Below are positions 8,264 to 16,667 of a DNA stretch of 64,000 nucleotides, piece by piece. Origin of the DNA: an uncultured Dehalococcoidia bacterium (GTDB lineage: Bacteria; Chloroflexota; Dehalococcoidia; Lucifugimonadales; JADFKI01); the NCBI GenBank assembly GCA_958295865.1, contig CATQHF010000003.1:1-64000 (forward strand), in the 5' to 3' direction. Positions within the stretch are counted from its first letter, which is position 1. Every line of letters starts with the position of its first letter. The translations under genes were made by a program, and so were the position numbers. The notes under the pieces were generated by a model. It searched no databases. It worked only from the letters and a program-made list of their open reading frames with translations, and was not told where the DNA came from.

Positions 8264-9457
8264 ATGAGCGCACCGCTGGAGGGGATACGGATTCTGGACT
8301 TGACGCAGGTGCAGGCGGGGCCTTCGTGTACGCAGCTGCTGGCATGGCTTGGCGCGGATGTCATCAAGGTGGAGGAGCCGGGCGTGGGGGATCGCACGCG
8401 CCGCGAAAGGGCGACTGATCCGGGGCTGGACAGCTTCTACTACCTGGTGTTCAACGCGAACAAGCGCAGCCTGACGCTGAATCTGAAGTCGGAAGAGGGC
8501 GTCGGACTGTTTAAGCGACTGGTGGGGATCTCGGATGTGGTGGTGGAGAACTATGGGCCGGGAAGGATGGAGCGGTTCGGGCTGGGGTATGATGCGCTGC
8601 GCGCCGCCAATGAGCGTATCGTCTATGCTACTATCAAGGGGTTTGGGACATACGGGCCTTATGCGGGCGTCAAGAGCTTTGAGCATATAGCGCAGGCGAT
8701 GGGCGGGGCGATGAGCGCGAATGGTGAGACGGATGGCGAGCCGCTGTTCGTTGCGCCGGGGGTGGGCGACTCTGGGACGGGGCTGCACTGCGCCATCGGC
8801 ATACTGGCGGCGCTGCGGCAGCGGGACAAGGACGGGGCGAGCCAGCGGGTTGAGGTGTCGATGCAGGATGCGGTGGTGAATCTGATGCGGATACGGATGC
8901 TGGATACGCTGGCGGACGGCGCGCCTATCGCGCGTAGCGGCAACCGCATCTGGTACGCGCCTTCCATGATATACCCGTGCTATCCGTGTGGGCCTGACGA
9001 TTATATCGGGCTGGTTCTGAGTGGGGATTCGTGGGATACCATCTTGGCGGTGGCGGGGCGAGGCGAGCTTATTGGGGACGCTCGGTATGCGACGGACGAG
9101 GCGCGGCGCGAGAATGCGCGTGAGGTGGAGCGGATAATATCGGGCTGGACACGCACGGTTACTAAGCGCGAGGCGATGGAGACGCTCGTGCCGCTTGGGA
9201 TCGCGTGCGGGATGGTGCAGGATACGCGGGAGGTGCTGGATGACCCGCATCTGCGCGCGCGCGATATGGTTGTGGAGGTGGAGGACGCGAAGCGCGGCGA
9301 CTATACGGCGCTGGGCAATCCTATCAAGATTTCGTCGAACGATGTGGCTATCGAGCCACCGCCGCTGCTGGGGGAACATTCGGGTGAGCTGCTTGGTTCG
9401 CTGCTGGGCTTGGACGATGCGGCGATTGGGCGGCTGCGGGGTGAGGGGGTTGTTTAA
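8264..9457 (+). CDS. CaiB/BaiF CoA-transferase, formyl-CoA transferase-like
   Basis: Class III CoA-transferases move CoA between carboxylic acids through an aspartyl-CoA intermediate. This 397-residue protein starts at ATG 8264 after AAGGAGG; an ATG at 8225 lies inside the MITE end and is not used. It has the family opening ILDLTQVQAGPSCTQLLAWLGADVIKVE and the motif GDSGTGLHCAIGILAAL, whose Asp169 matches the catalytic Asp169 of Oxalobacter formyl-CoA transferase. The C-terminus (VLDDPHLRARDMVVEV, PPLLGEHSGELL) is also Frc-like. The glycine loop of Frc (GGGGQ) is not evident, so the substrate may differ. A paralogue with Asp at the same position is encoded at 51850-53046. The MITE just upstream probably replaced or carries its promoter region. 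Confidence 0.92.
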   Translation: MSAPLEGIRILDLTQVQAGPSCTQLLAWLGADVIKVEEPGVGDRTRRERATDPGLDSFYYLVFNANKRSLTLNLKSEEGVGLFKRLVGISDVVVENYGPGRMERFGLGYDALRAANERIVYATIKGFGTYGPYAGVKSFEHIAQAMGGAMSANGETDGEPLFVAPGVGDSGTGLHCAIGILAALRQRDKDGASQRVEVSMQDAVVNLMRIRMLDTLADGAPIARSGNRIWYAPSMIYPCYPCGPDDYIGLVLSGDSWDTILAVAGRGELIGDARYATDEARRENAREVERIISGWTRTVTKREAMETLVPLGIACGMVQDTREVLDDPHLRARDMVVEVEDAKRGDYTALGNPIKISSNDVAIEPPPLLGEHSGELLGSLLGLDDAAIGRLRGEGVV

Positions 9458-9458
9458 G

Positions 9459-9802
9459 AATTAAGAATTAGGAATTAAGAATTAAGAATTGGGTTGTGTT
9501 TGGGGTTGGTGTGCGGTGTTGCGCGGGCCGATGGCAACCGATACCGAAGTTTGGGGGCGGTTGCTGAAGGCATAGGTGTTCGGTGGGCTGGGATTTTTGA
9601 TTCCTCACTCTGTTCGGAATGACGGGGGGAGGAATTAAGAATTAGGAATTAAGAATTAAGAATTGGGTTGTGTTTGGGGTTGGGGTGCGATGTTTCGTGG
9701 TCTGATGGCAACCGATACCGAAGTTTGGGGGCGGTTGCTGAAGGCATAGGTGTTCGGCAGATTGGGATTTTTGATTCCTCACTGCGTTCGGAATGACAGA
9801 TG
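9459..9802. repeat. Tandem pair of ~172-bp repeats headed by (GAATTAA)n
   Basis: Two near-identical units, about 9459-9630 and 9631-9802, lie head to tail. Each opens with about four or five degenerate GAATTAA heptamers, continues with GGGTTGTGTTTGGGGTTGG and GATGGCAACCGATACCGAAG, and ends with GATTCCTCACT-N-GTTCGGAATGAC. Relatives occur at 40061, 41434 and 48486. The 9458-9937 gap holds no gene that I can see. Confidence 0.85.
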
Positions 9803-9843
9803 AAATTGCTGCGGTGTGCTTGGGATGGCGGTATTTTAGGCAC

Positions 9844-9870
9844 TGGATTCCTGCTTTCGCAGGAATGACG
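9844..9870. repeat. REP-like hairpin (ATTCCTGC...GCAGGAAT)
   Basis: The arms ATTCCTGC and GCAGGAAT form an 8-bp stem around TTTC, followed by GACG. The same hairpin recurs at 39721, 40311 and 48602. Confidence 0.75.
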
Positions 9871-9937
9871 GGGTGGGGTGTTTATGCCGCTACTGCTGCT
9901 ATCCAAGCCTGCCCCTGCCTACCCTTATCTACTGCTG

Positions 9938-10747
9938 TCAGCGGAAGGGTGGGTGGCGTTCGGGGCGGCGAGGCTTTTTGTTGCCGGGCAGGTGGCTTAT
10001 CTCGGATAGGTAGTCGGTGTGTCCCTGGGAGATTTGCCTCGCGCTTTCGGCTGCTTTTTCTTCTATTCGCTCCGCCTCGGCTACTTCTTTCATGTGCGCT
10101 TCGGATACCGGCGCGTGGCTCTCGACTACCGCCGGGTGGTCTTCGTCTAGGTCGCGGCAGGCGCAGATGCAGTCGGGGTGGCAGGGGGAGTAGTAGGACA
10201 TGAACTCCGGGTCGGGTGTGGACGGGTTGCCGAATCCCCAGCTGAGCAGCACTTTGGCGGCTTCTATCCTGTCCCTTGGCTTGGCGTCTCGGTCGCGCCC
10301 TTCCAGCACTTCGTTGAGTATTCTGACTATGCTTGCGCCTTCGCCGGTCTCTACGCGGATGCGGGCGACTAGCTTTTTGTTCAGCCTTTCGTGTTCGGGG
10401 CTGACTGCTTGCGTGGGGCCGTTTTCTCCTTGGGCGTCTTCCTTCTGTGCCTGCCGTTCCATCTTGGAGCTGAGGCTGTTGATGAGTGCTTCGGCTTCTT
10501 GGAAGCCTAGCTTGAGCAGCAGGCGGGCGGCTTGTAGTCTGTGGTGGGGCGTCCCATCTTGGTCGTCGCCGTTCATGATGGAGACGATGTTGCGTATGAT
10601 GGTTCTGCCGTTGTCTGTTTCTTGGTGGACGAGGTGTTGGAGGTGCTCGATGGCGCTCTGGCAATGTTTTTTGTCCAGGTGGTCATGTTGGTCATGACTG
10701 TCCATGGCGTCCTGTTGGTGCTGGTTTATGGGGGTTGGCTGGTTCAT
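9938..10747 (-). CDS. Protein of unknown function with a duplicated helical module
   Basis: This 269-residue soluble protein contains two copies of one module. Residues 47-82 (NGRTIIRNIVSIMNGDDQ, RLQAARLLLKLGF) and 137-172 (EGASIVRILNEVLEGRDR, RIEAAKVLLSWGF) share the pattern G-x3-I-h-R-x2-h-x2-h-x2-G-x-D-x-D-x2-P-x2-R-h-x-A-A-x3-L-L-x2-G-F. The RIEAAKxLLxxGFG phrase is common in small phage-terminase-like and other phage-associated hypothetical proteins, but no phage genes lie nearby. After module 2 comes a Cys cluster CHPDCICAC (189-197) that could bind metal. The N-terminus is rich in His, Gln and Asp, and the C-terminus in Glu, Ala, Pro and Arg. It is flanked by repeats on both sides. I make no functional claim. 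Confidence 0.7.
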   Translation of the reverse strand: MNQPTPINQHQQDAMDSHDQHDHLDKKHCQSAIEHLQHLVHQETDNGRTIIRNIVSIMNGDDQDGTPHHRLQAARLLLKLGFQEAEALINSLSSKMERQAQKEDAQGENGPTQAVSPEHERLNKKLVARIRVETGEGASIVRILNEVLEGRDRDAKPRDRIEAAKVLLSWGFGNPSTPDPEFMSYYSPCHPDCICACRDLDEDHPAVVESHAPVSEAHMKEVAEAERIEEKAAESARQISQGHTDYLSEISHLPGNKKPRRPERHPPFR

Positions 10748-10883
10748 TGGTTTTTCCCAGGGGTTTCAGGGTTTTGGGTTGTCAGGGATTAGGCGCTAGG
10801 TTGTTCGTGCTTGATATGCAACTTATGTTCTTGCAAATAGAGTAGCAAGGATGTATTGGGGTGTCAAGGGTGATTTTTGGGGG

Positions 10884-11044
10884 GAGAAAATTGCATTGGT
10901 ATAGTTTAGCCGTCGATGGGCGGGCGTTTTCGCCCCCATCCTAACCTTCCCCCAGAGGGGGAAGGGACAATCACGCCGTCGGATTGCGCTTGACAGCAGG
11001 CAACCTTCCCTCGTCAAGGGGGAAGGGACTGATGCGATTTTCTC
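10884..11044. mobile_element. MITE-1 copy B (161 bp)
   Basis: It has the same length and layout as copy A. The ends are GAGAAAATTGCATTGGT and ACTGATGCGATTTTCTC, and TGGGGG stands on both sides (10878-10883, 11045-11050). The rest of the 10748-11282 gap holds a GGTTCGACAGGCTCACCACGAACGG repeat (about 11079-11104) and the AAGGAG ribosome site of the inositol-phosphate synthase. Confidence 0.85.
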
Positions 11045-11282
11045 TGGGGGAATTGGCGAGTGAATGAGGGGATGGGTGGTTCGACAGGCTCACCACGAAC
11101 GGGATAGGGAGATGACGGGGGGATTGGCGCGGGGCGCTTTGGGGTGGGTTTGCTTTGATTGGGGGATGCGCTTTACTTGTCAGGGGGTTGGGGTAGATGC
11201 TAGTATTGGGCGGTGGATGTGGTGTTGGGGGCGGTGTGTCTGTGGCTGAAATTCGGTTGCTTTTATAAGGAGCTGTGCAGGA

Positions 11283-12368
11283 TTGGGAAGCATTAATGTC
11301 GCTATCATAGGCGTGGGGAACTGCGCTTCGTCCCTGGTGCAAGGCGTGTCTAAGTACGCCGACGCTACTAATAATGAAGAGATTCCGGGGCTGATGCACC
11401 CGGTACTCGGCGAGTACGGCGTCGGCGACATTAACTTTGTCGCGGCGTTCGATGTTGATGCCAGTAAGGTGGGGCTTGACTTGTCGGAGGCGATTTTCGC
11501 CAAGCCGAATAATACGGTGAAGTTCCAGGATGTGGAGAATACGGGCGTTACGGTGCAGCGCGGCATGACGCACGACGGCGTGGGCAAGTATATGTCGGAC
11601 ATCATCAATAAGGCGTCGGGGCCGACGGACGACATCGCGGGCGTACTCAAAGAGCGCGAGGTCGATGTGGTCATCAACTACCTGCCGGTCGGCTCGGAGC
11701 AAGCGACCAAGTGGTATGTGGAGCAGGTGCTGGCTGCGGGCTGCGGGTTCATCAATTGCATTCCCGTGTTCATCGCAAGCGGCGAGGGGGACTACTGGCA
11801 GCGGCGGTTCCGCGATGCGAGCTTGCCTATCATCGGCGACGACATCAAGTCGCAGGTGGGCGCGACTATCATCCATCGCGTATTGGCGCGGCTGTTCATG
11901 GATAGGGGCGTGAGGCTGGACAATACATATCAGCTGAACTTTGGCGGCAACTCGGACTTCTTTAATATGCTGGAGCGCGAGCGGCTGTACAGCAAGAAGA
12001 TTTCCAAGACTAGCGCGGTTACATCGCAGGTTGACTATGACCTGCCGGGGGACAATGTGCATGTGGGTCCCAGCGACTATGTGCCGTGGCTGAGCGATCG
12101 CAAGTGGGCGTACATTCGGCTTGAGGGCACGAGCTTTGGCGATGTGCCGCTGAATGTGGAGCTGAAGCTTGAGGTGCATGATAGTCCGAACTCGGCGGGC
12201 GTGGTGATCGACGCGATACGCTGCGCCAAGATTGCCAAGGACAGGGGAATGGGGGGGCCGGTGCTTGCGCCGTCGTCGTACTTTATGAAGTCGCCGCCGG
12301 TGCAGTACACGGATGATGAGGCGCGGCAGAGGCTGGAAGATTTTATTGTGGGCAGGGGCGAGGATTAA
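11283..12368 (+). CDS. ino1: Inositol-3-phosphate synthase
   Basis: The enzyme converts glucose-6-phosphate to 1L-myo-inositol-3-phosphate using bound NAD. The Rossmann motif [16 protein letters not shown] begins at residue 5. The middle shows [20 protein letters not shown] and [14 protein letters not shown], and the C-terminal part has [31 protein letters not shown] and [19 protein letters not shown]. These are hallmarks of the short (about 360 aa) actinobacterial and archaeal type. The TTG start at 11283 follows AAGGAG with a slightly long spacing. It is the first gene of a cluster with a PimA-like glycosyltransferase and a CDP-alcohol phosphatidyltransferase, which suggests that the product feeds phosphatidylinositol synthesis. 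The monophosphatase needed for free inositol is not in the window. Confidence 0.95.
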   Translation: MGSINVAIIGVGNCASSLVQGVSKYADATNNEEIPGLMHPVLGEYGVGDINFVAAFDVDASKVGLDLSEAIFAKPNNTVKFQDVENTGVTVQRGMTHDGVGKYMSDIINKASGPTDDIAGVLKEREVDVVINYLPVGSEQATKWYVEQVLAAGCGFINCIPVFIASGEGDYWQRRFRDASLPIIGDDIKSQVGATIIHRVLARLFMDRGVRLDNTYQLNFGGNSDFFNMLERERLYSKKISKTSAVTSQVDYDLPGDNVHVGPSDYVPWLSDRKWAYIRLEGTSFGDVPLNVELKLEVHDSPNSAGVVIDAIRCAKIAKDRGMGGPVLAPSSYFMKSPPVQYTDDEARQRLEDFIVGRGED

Positions 12369-12476
12369 CGGGGCTGACATGGATGGACAGGATTTGCGCG
12401 CCCGTCCCTTCGGCAATCTCATGATATGCCCTAGCCTTTCCCCTTGATGATCAATCAGGGATAAGTGGAGGCGGCT

Positions 12477-13658
12477 TTGCGGGATACGGAATCTTGTCGC
12501 AAGATAGCGCTCGTGTCGCCTTACGACCATGCTTTTCATGGCGGGGTTGCCGACCATATCAACAACCTCGCGGCGCAGTTCAGGGCTTGGGGGCATAGCG
12601 TCAAGGTTATCGCGCCGTGCAAATCCGCGGATGCGATTGACGATGACGACTTCATTCCGATGGGCAGGGCGGTTCCCATACCCAGCGGCGGCTCTATCGC
12701 GCGGGTGTCTTTTTCCGTATGGCTCAAACCCCAGATAAGGCAGATGCTCGAGCGTGAGGCGTTCGATGTGGTGCATTTCCATGAGCCGTTCGCGGGGCTA
12801 ATCAACAAGGATATGCTGAGCCTCATCGACCCGGCCGAATCCACGGCAGTCGGCACTTTTCACACATACGAGGGGACGCGGCTGTACAAGATTGGGGCGA
12901 AGCATCTGGCGATGCCGTACTTCAGGATGCTGCAAGGGCGCATCGCGGTCTCACGGCCCGCGCACCAGTTCATCAGCCGTCACTTTCCGGGCGAGTATGA
13001 GATTATCCCGAACGGGATTCAGGTTGACGACTTCGCCAATGCCGAACCATTTTCCCATCTCAAAGATGATGGCATGGTCAACCTGCTGTTTGTGGGCAGG
13101 CTGGAGAAGCGCAAGGGGTTGAAGTATCTGCTGGGCGCGTTCAGCAAGCTGAAGTGGGAGTGGCCGAATTTGCGGCTGCTTGTGGTTGGGCCGGGCAAGC
13201 CTGATGAGGACTCGCTGCGGATAATAAGCGAGCGCAACTTGCAAGATGTGGTGTTTCTGGGCAGGGTGTCGGATGAGGACAAGTTCAGATACTACAAGAC
13301 GGCGGATATTTACTGCTCGCCCGCGACGGGCAAGGAGAGCTTTGGCATCGTGCTGCTGGAGGCAATGGCGGCGGGTACGCCTATCGTGGCGACCGGCATC
13401 GAGGGCTACTCCAGCGTGATTACGCATGGCAAGGAGGGGCTGCTAGTGCCGCCAAAGGATGATGATGCGCTCGCCGCCGCGATAGCCGCGCTGCTGAAGG
13501 ACGCCGCGCTGCGCCGGAGGCTGTCGAATGCGGGCAGCCTGCTGGTGCAAGAGTATCGCTGGGAGCGGGTGGCGCGGCGAGTGATGGCTTGCTATGACAC
13601 CTCGCAGCGGGCAGCGCGGAGGGCGTTTTCGCGGCAGGCGACGGGTACGCAAGGGTAG
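12477..13658 (+). CDS. GT4 glycosyltransferase, PimA-like
   Basis: This 393-residue GT-B enzyme belongs to family GT4. The N-terminus reads IALVSPYDHAFHGGVADHI, with the glycine turn of the acceptor domain. The C-terminal domain has LLFVGRLEKRKGLKYLLGAF and the donor-binding block SPATGKESFGIVLLEAMAAG with the E-x7-E motif. Both blocks resemble PimA, which transfers mannose from GDP-mannose to phosphatidylinositol at the inner membrane face. The position between ino1 and a phosphatidyltransferase supports a role in inositol-lipid mannosylation, though other GT4 roles are possible. I prefer the TTG at 12477, which has GGAGG seven bases before it, over GTG 12465, where the GGAGG would be coding. 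The 108-bp gap before it carries an ATGGATGGACAGGAT repeat and a weak hairpin relic. Confidence 0.82.
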   Translation: MRDTESCRKIALVSPYDHAFHGGVADHINNLAAQFRAWGHSVKVIAPCKSADAIDDDDFIPMGRAVPIPSGGSIARVSFSVWLKPQIRQMLEREAFDVVHFHEPFAGLINKDMLSLIDPAESTAVGTFHTYEGTRLYKIGAKHLAMPYFRMLQGRIAVSRPAHQFISRHFPGEYEIIPNGIQVDDFANAEPFSHLKDDGMVNLLFVGRLEKRKGLKYLLGAFSKLKWEWPNLRLLVVGPGKPDEDSLRIISERNLQDVVFLGRVSDEDKFRYYKTADIYCSPATGKESFGIVLLEAMAAGTPIVATGIEGYSSVITHGKEGLLVPPKDDDALAAAIAALLKDAALRRRLSNAGSLLVQEYRWERVARRVMACYDTSQRAARRAFSRQATGTQG

Positions 13659-13667
13659 GCGGCTGAT

Positions 13668-14279
13668 ATGAACAGGGTATCCGTCCGTCAAGCGCTATCC
13701 ACTTACATCGAGCAGCCGGTTGCGGGCGCGCTCGCGCGGCTTGGCGTGTCGCCGAACGCGGTTACGCTCGCGGGACTGCTGGGCGCGGCAATAAGCGCGT
13801 GGCTTATCAGCGCGGGGATGCTGTGGGCGGGCGGGCTGGCGATGCTGTTCGCGGGCGCGCTGGACCTGTTCGACGGCGCGCTGGCTAGAAGCACGGGGCG
13901 GGATTCGGCGTTTGGCGCGCTGCTGGACTCGGTGGTCGACCGCGTATCAGAGATTGTGGTTCTGCTTGGCTTGCTGCTGTATTACCTGCGCGCGGATTCC
14001 CTTGAGGGCGCTGCGCTGGTGTATCTTGCGATGGGCGGCTCCATAATGGTGAGCTACCTGCGGGCGCGCTCTGAGGGGCTTGGCATAGACTGTAAGGTGG
14101 GCATCATGACGCGCCCGGAGCGCGTCGCCGCGCTGGGGATTGGGCTTGTCATCGGGCACTGGCTGCCCGTAGTCGTGCTGGTGGTTCTGGGAGCGATTGC
14201 GGCGCTGACCATCCTGACTACGGCGCAGCGGCTGTTTCACACATGGCGGGGGCTGAATGCGGACGGGGGCGGGAGCTAA
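13668..14279 (+). CDS. CDP-alcohol phosphatidyltransferase (probable phosphatidylinositol-phosphate synthase)
   Basis: This 203-residue membrane protein carries the complete CDP-alcohol phosphotransferase signature D-x2-DG-x2-AR-x8-G-x3-D-x3-D, read as DLFDGALAR, then G, D and D in FGALLDSVVD. About six transmembrane helices follow. Such enzymes exchange CMP of CDP-diacylglycerol for an alcohol. As the gene starts nine bases after the PimA-like gene, in a cluster opened by ino1, the likely acceptor is inositol-3-phosphate, as in the actinobacterial PIP synthase. Glycerol-3-phosphate (PgsA) is the alternative and cannot be excluded. Together the three genes would make inositol-3-phosphate, couple it to CDP-diacylglycerol and mannosylate the lipid; the phosphatase and acyltransferase steps are missing locally. 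Confidence 0.85.
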   Translation: MNRVSVRQALSTYIEQPVAGALARLGVSPNAVTLAGLLGAAISAWLISAGMLWAGGLAMLFAGALDLFDGALARSTGRDSAFGALLDSVVDRVSEIVVLLGLLLYYLRADSLEGAALVYLAMGGSIMVSYLRARSEGLGIDCKVGIMTRPERVAALGIGLVIGHWLPVVVLVVLGAIAALTILTTAQRLFHTWRGLNADGGGS

Positions 14280-14342
14280 ACAGGATATTTGTCCAGTATC
14301 CTAACCCCAAGGCTTCATAGGGCGTTCTAGTGGGTGTGAGGG

Positions 14343-15890
14343 ATGCATGAAGTTCTTGGCAGGATGGAGTCCGTAGTGAGTTATTTTCGTATTGTCGTGG
14401 CGCTGGTTGTGGCTGTGACCGCGCTTGGGGCTTTTATGGGGCAGGCGTGGGGACAGGCGGGCGGCGGGGATATTGAGCTGCTGTCGTCCGGCGCGACGGG
14501 CGAGTTTCCGGAAGGCATACGCTTTGATGCCGATGTGCGGTCGTCGGCTGAAATCGAGGAGATAGCGGTTCGGTTTCGGATTGGGCAGCGCACTGTGGGG
14601 GCGTATGAGTATCTGGAAGCGGATGAATCGGGCGGCGGCGCAAGCGTAAGGGCGTCGGTGTTCTATCGGACGAACACGGCGGCGCGGTATATTGCGCCCG
14701 GCACTATCATTACCTACAACTTCGAGATTGAGGATGTGAACGGCAACCGCTTGGATACGGAGCCGGCGGAGTTCATCTATCATGACGGGCGCTATGAGTG
14801 GGATGAAGTTTCCAACGGCATAGTTACGGTCTCATATCATGGGCCCGTGAGTTTTCGGGCGCAGGATGTGCTGGACGCTATCGTAGAGACGCTTGGCATC
14901 ATGGGGCCTCTTCTGGGCGCGGGCGTAGACGAACCCATTCGTGTTACGATGTACAACAACTGGCCTGAGATGCGGGAGGCGCTGCCGCCTTCGAGCGCGG
15001 TTTCTCGCAGGCAGCTTGTAACGGAGGGGCAGGCTCATTCCGCAGAGGGCGTGCTGCTGGTGCTTGGCGGGGCGGCGCGGGCGCGGGGCATCGCGGCGCA
15101 TGAGGTTACGCACATTCTGGTGCATAGGGCGGGCGAGGGCGTGCTGGGGAATGTGCCGAGCTGGCTCAATGAGGGGCTTGCGGAGTACGGCAATTTGCAG
15201 CCGGGCGAGTCGTATGACAACGCATTGGAGTTTGCCATACGCACGGACAACCTGCTGCCCATCACTGCTATGGCGGCGCAGCCGGGCAATCCGCAGGATG
15301 TGATTATCTTCTACGGTCAGGCGCGGAGCATTGTGAGGTTCATGGTGGAGGAGTACGGAGAAGAGAAGATGCGCGAGCTGATGGTGACGATGAAGAGCGG
15401 CAAGAGCGCGCGCACCGCCGTTCCGCTGGTGTATGGCGTTACGCTGATAGAGCTGGAAAACCTTTGGCGCGACAAGCTCGGGGTGGCGCACCGCCAAGCG
15501 CCCGATGAGGCTTCGGCGCTGCCGACGCCGTTGCCCACGCCGAAGCTGGAGCTGTTTTCGCTGGACTCGCTGCGTGACAAGGGGAATGCCGAGGCTACGG
15601 CCGTTCCTGCGCCGGCGCCTGCCGCGACGCTGCCGACGGTTACGCCGGAGCCTGTGGCGGCGGCGGTCTCGACGGCTACGGCGACGCCCGCGCCTGCCGC
15701 GCGCGCCGAGCGGCCGGCCGCGACGGCTTCTAACGCCGGCGCGGCCGCTGAGCGGCAGCAGGAATTTGAGCCGCGCGGAAGTGGCGCTTGCGGCGCGCCT
15801 GTCGGCGGGTCTGCGGGCGCGGTCGAGATGTCGTCCGTTGCGATATTGGCGGGGGTGGCTTGGCTATGGGCGCGGCGGCGAAGGGGCTAA
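14343..15890 (+). CDS. Exported HExxH metallopeptidase with C-terminal sorting-like tail
   Basis: The 515-residue protein has an N-terminal signal peptide (hydrophobic 15-33, AWGQA) and an Ig-like region. Its peptidase domain carries HEVTH at 253-257 and NEGLAEY at 276-282, the two zinc-ligand blocks of gluzincins such as the peptidase MA family. A Pro/Ala/Thr-rich linker (about 385-475) follows. The C-terminus is a small Cys motif GSGACGAP, a hydrophobic helix and RRRRG, the layout of MYXO-CTERM/Synerg-CTERM-type signals that are processed by intramembrane rhombosortases. I infer export, then anchoring or processing at that tail. The enzyme probably cleaves peptides in the envelope; its substrate is unknown. 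The ATG at 14343 follows GTGAGGG. Confidence 0.82.
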   Translation: MHEVLGRMESVVSYFRIVVALVVAVTALGAFMGQAWGQAGGGDIELLSSGATGEFPEGIRFDADVRSSAEIEEIAVRFRIGQRTVGAYEYLEADESGGGASVRASVFYRTNTAARYIAPGTIITYNFEIEDVNGNRLDTEPAEFIYHDGRYEWDEVSNGIVTVSYHGPVSFRAQDVLDAIVETLGIMGPLLGAGVDEPIRVTMYNNWPEMREALPPSSAVSRRQLVTEGQAHSAEGVLLVLGGAARARGIAAHEVTHILVHRAGEGVLGNVPSWLNEGLAEYGNLQPGESYDNALEFAIRTDNLLPITAMAAQPGNPQDVIIFYGQARSIVRFMVEEYGEEKMRELMVTMKSGKSARTAVPLVYGVTLIELENLWRDKLGVAHRQAPDEASALPTPLPTPKLELFSLDSLRDKGNAEATAVPAPAPAATLPTVTPEPVAAAVSTATATPAPAARAERPAATASNAGAAAERQQEFEPRGSGACGAPVGGSAGAVEMSSVAILAGVAWLWARRRRG

Positions 15891-15916
15891 CATGGATGGA
15901 CAGGATATATTAGGGC

Positions 15917-16636
15917 ATGATTGAGAACGAGGGCGACTGGCGACGGGCGATTGAGAAGACTTGGGTGGTGCGCTTTCCAAGGCAGAGTTTGGCGACTTTT
16001 GGCATGACCAACATCAAGTATTATGTGGTTACTGAGCCAATCTATCAGGAAATGATGCCGGACAAGCGTGAGGGGGTGGTACGCACGGGGCAGGTGGTCG
16101 CGGACAAGCCCGCCGTGGTTACGCCCTTCTATGCGATGAACCTCGACGGGTTCAGCGATGGCGCGTATGAGTATTTTCAGAGCATGATGCAGAAGCATGG
16201 GCCGAACAGTCCGGGTATCCTCTATCAGTACAAGAACGAACCGGAGGGGATGGACATTCTCGCGGGGATGCCGGAGGAGATCGCGCACCGCATCAGCGAC
16301 GACCTGGATGAGCGCAGGCAGGAGCTTGCGGTGGTGATGGTGAGCGTGGATGAGTATTGGGATGTGGCGCTGCTGAAGTTCATCTATGAGTTCACTTCGT
16401 CGTCCGCAAGCCAGAATGTGCGGGAGTTCAAGTCGAGCGGGCTGCTGGAGCCGCAGCCGGGGCTGAACGGGATTCCGCGCGCCGCCACGCGGGAGGTTGA
16501 GCGGATGTTCGTTGAGCTTGAGTCGGGGCTGGGGTTAGCCAACCCGGACATACTCAAGCGCGAACTTGACCGCTGGGGGCTGTTCGACTTCTATGAGGAT
16601 CGCTTTCTCGCGCTGTTTCGGCGGCGGATGCTGTGA
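15917..16636 (+). CDS. Conserved hypothetical protein
   Basis: I do not recognise this 239-residue soluble protein. It has no signal peptide, no membrane segment and no obvious catalytic motif. Composition is mixed alpha/beta, with a strongly hydrophobic strand ELAVVMVSVDEYWDVALLKFI in the middle. The C-terminal half is helical (REVERMFVELESGLG, ILKRELDRWGLFDFYEDRFL). It starts 26 bases after the metallopeptidase gene, and a GGATGGACAGGATAT repeat occupies the gap, so cotranscription is likely. Codon use is like the neighbours. Confidence 0.7.
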   Translation: MIENEGDWRRAIEKTWVVRFPRQSLATFGMTNIKYYVVTEPIYQEMMPDKREGVVRTGQVVADKPAVVTPFYAMNLDGFSDGAYEYFQSMMQKHGPNSPGILYQYKNEPEGMDILAGMPEEIAHRISDDLDERRQELAVVMVSVDEYWDVALLKFIYEFTSSSASQNVREFKSSGLLEPQPGLNGIPRAATREVERMFVELESGLGLANPDILKRELDRWGLFDFYEDRFLALFRRRML

Positions 16637-16667
16637 GGGCTGGCGTGGGTTAGCATGTCGGGATTTC

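Noticed and set aside
9459-9802. Possible CRISPR or integron attC-like array from the tandem 172-bp units
   Set aside because: There are only two units, with no distinct spacers and no gene cassette between them.
10971-12782. 603-codon minus-strand open frame over the inositol-phosphate synthase
   Set aside because: It is antisense to a clearly recognisable enzyme. The composition (His, Arg, Pro rich) is typical of shadow frames in GC-rich DNA.
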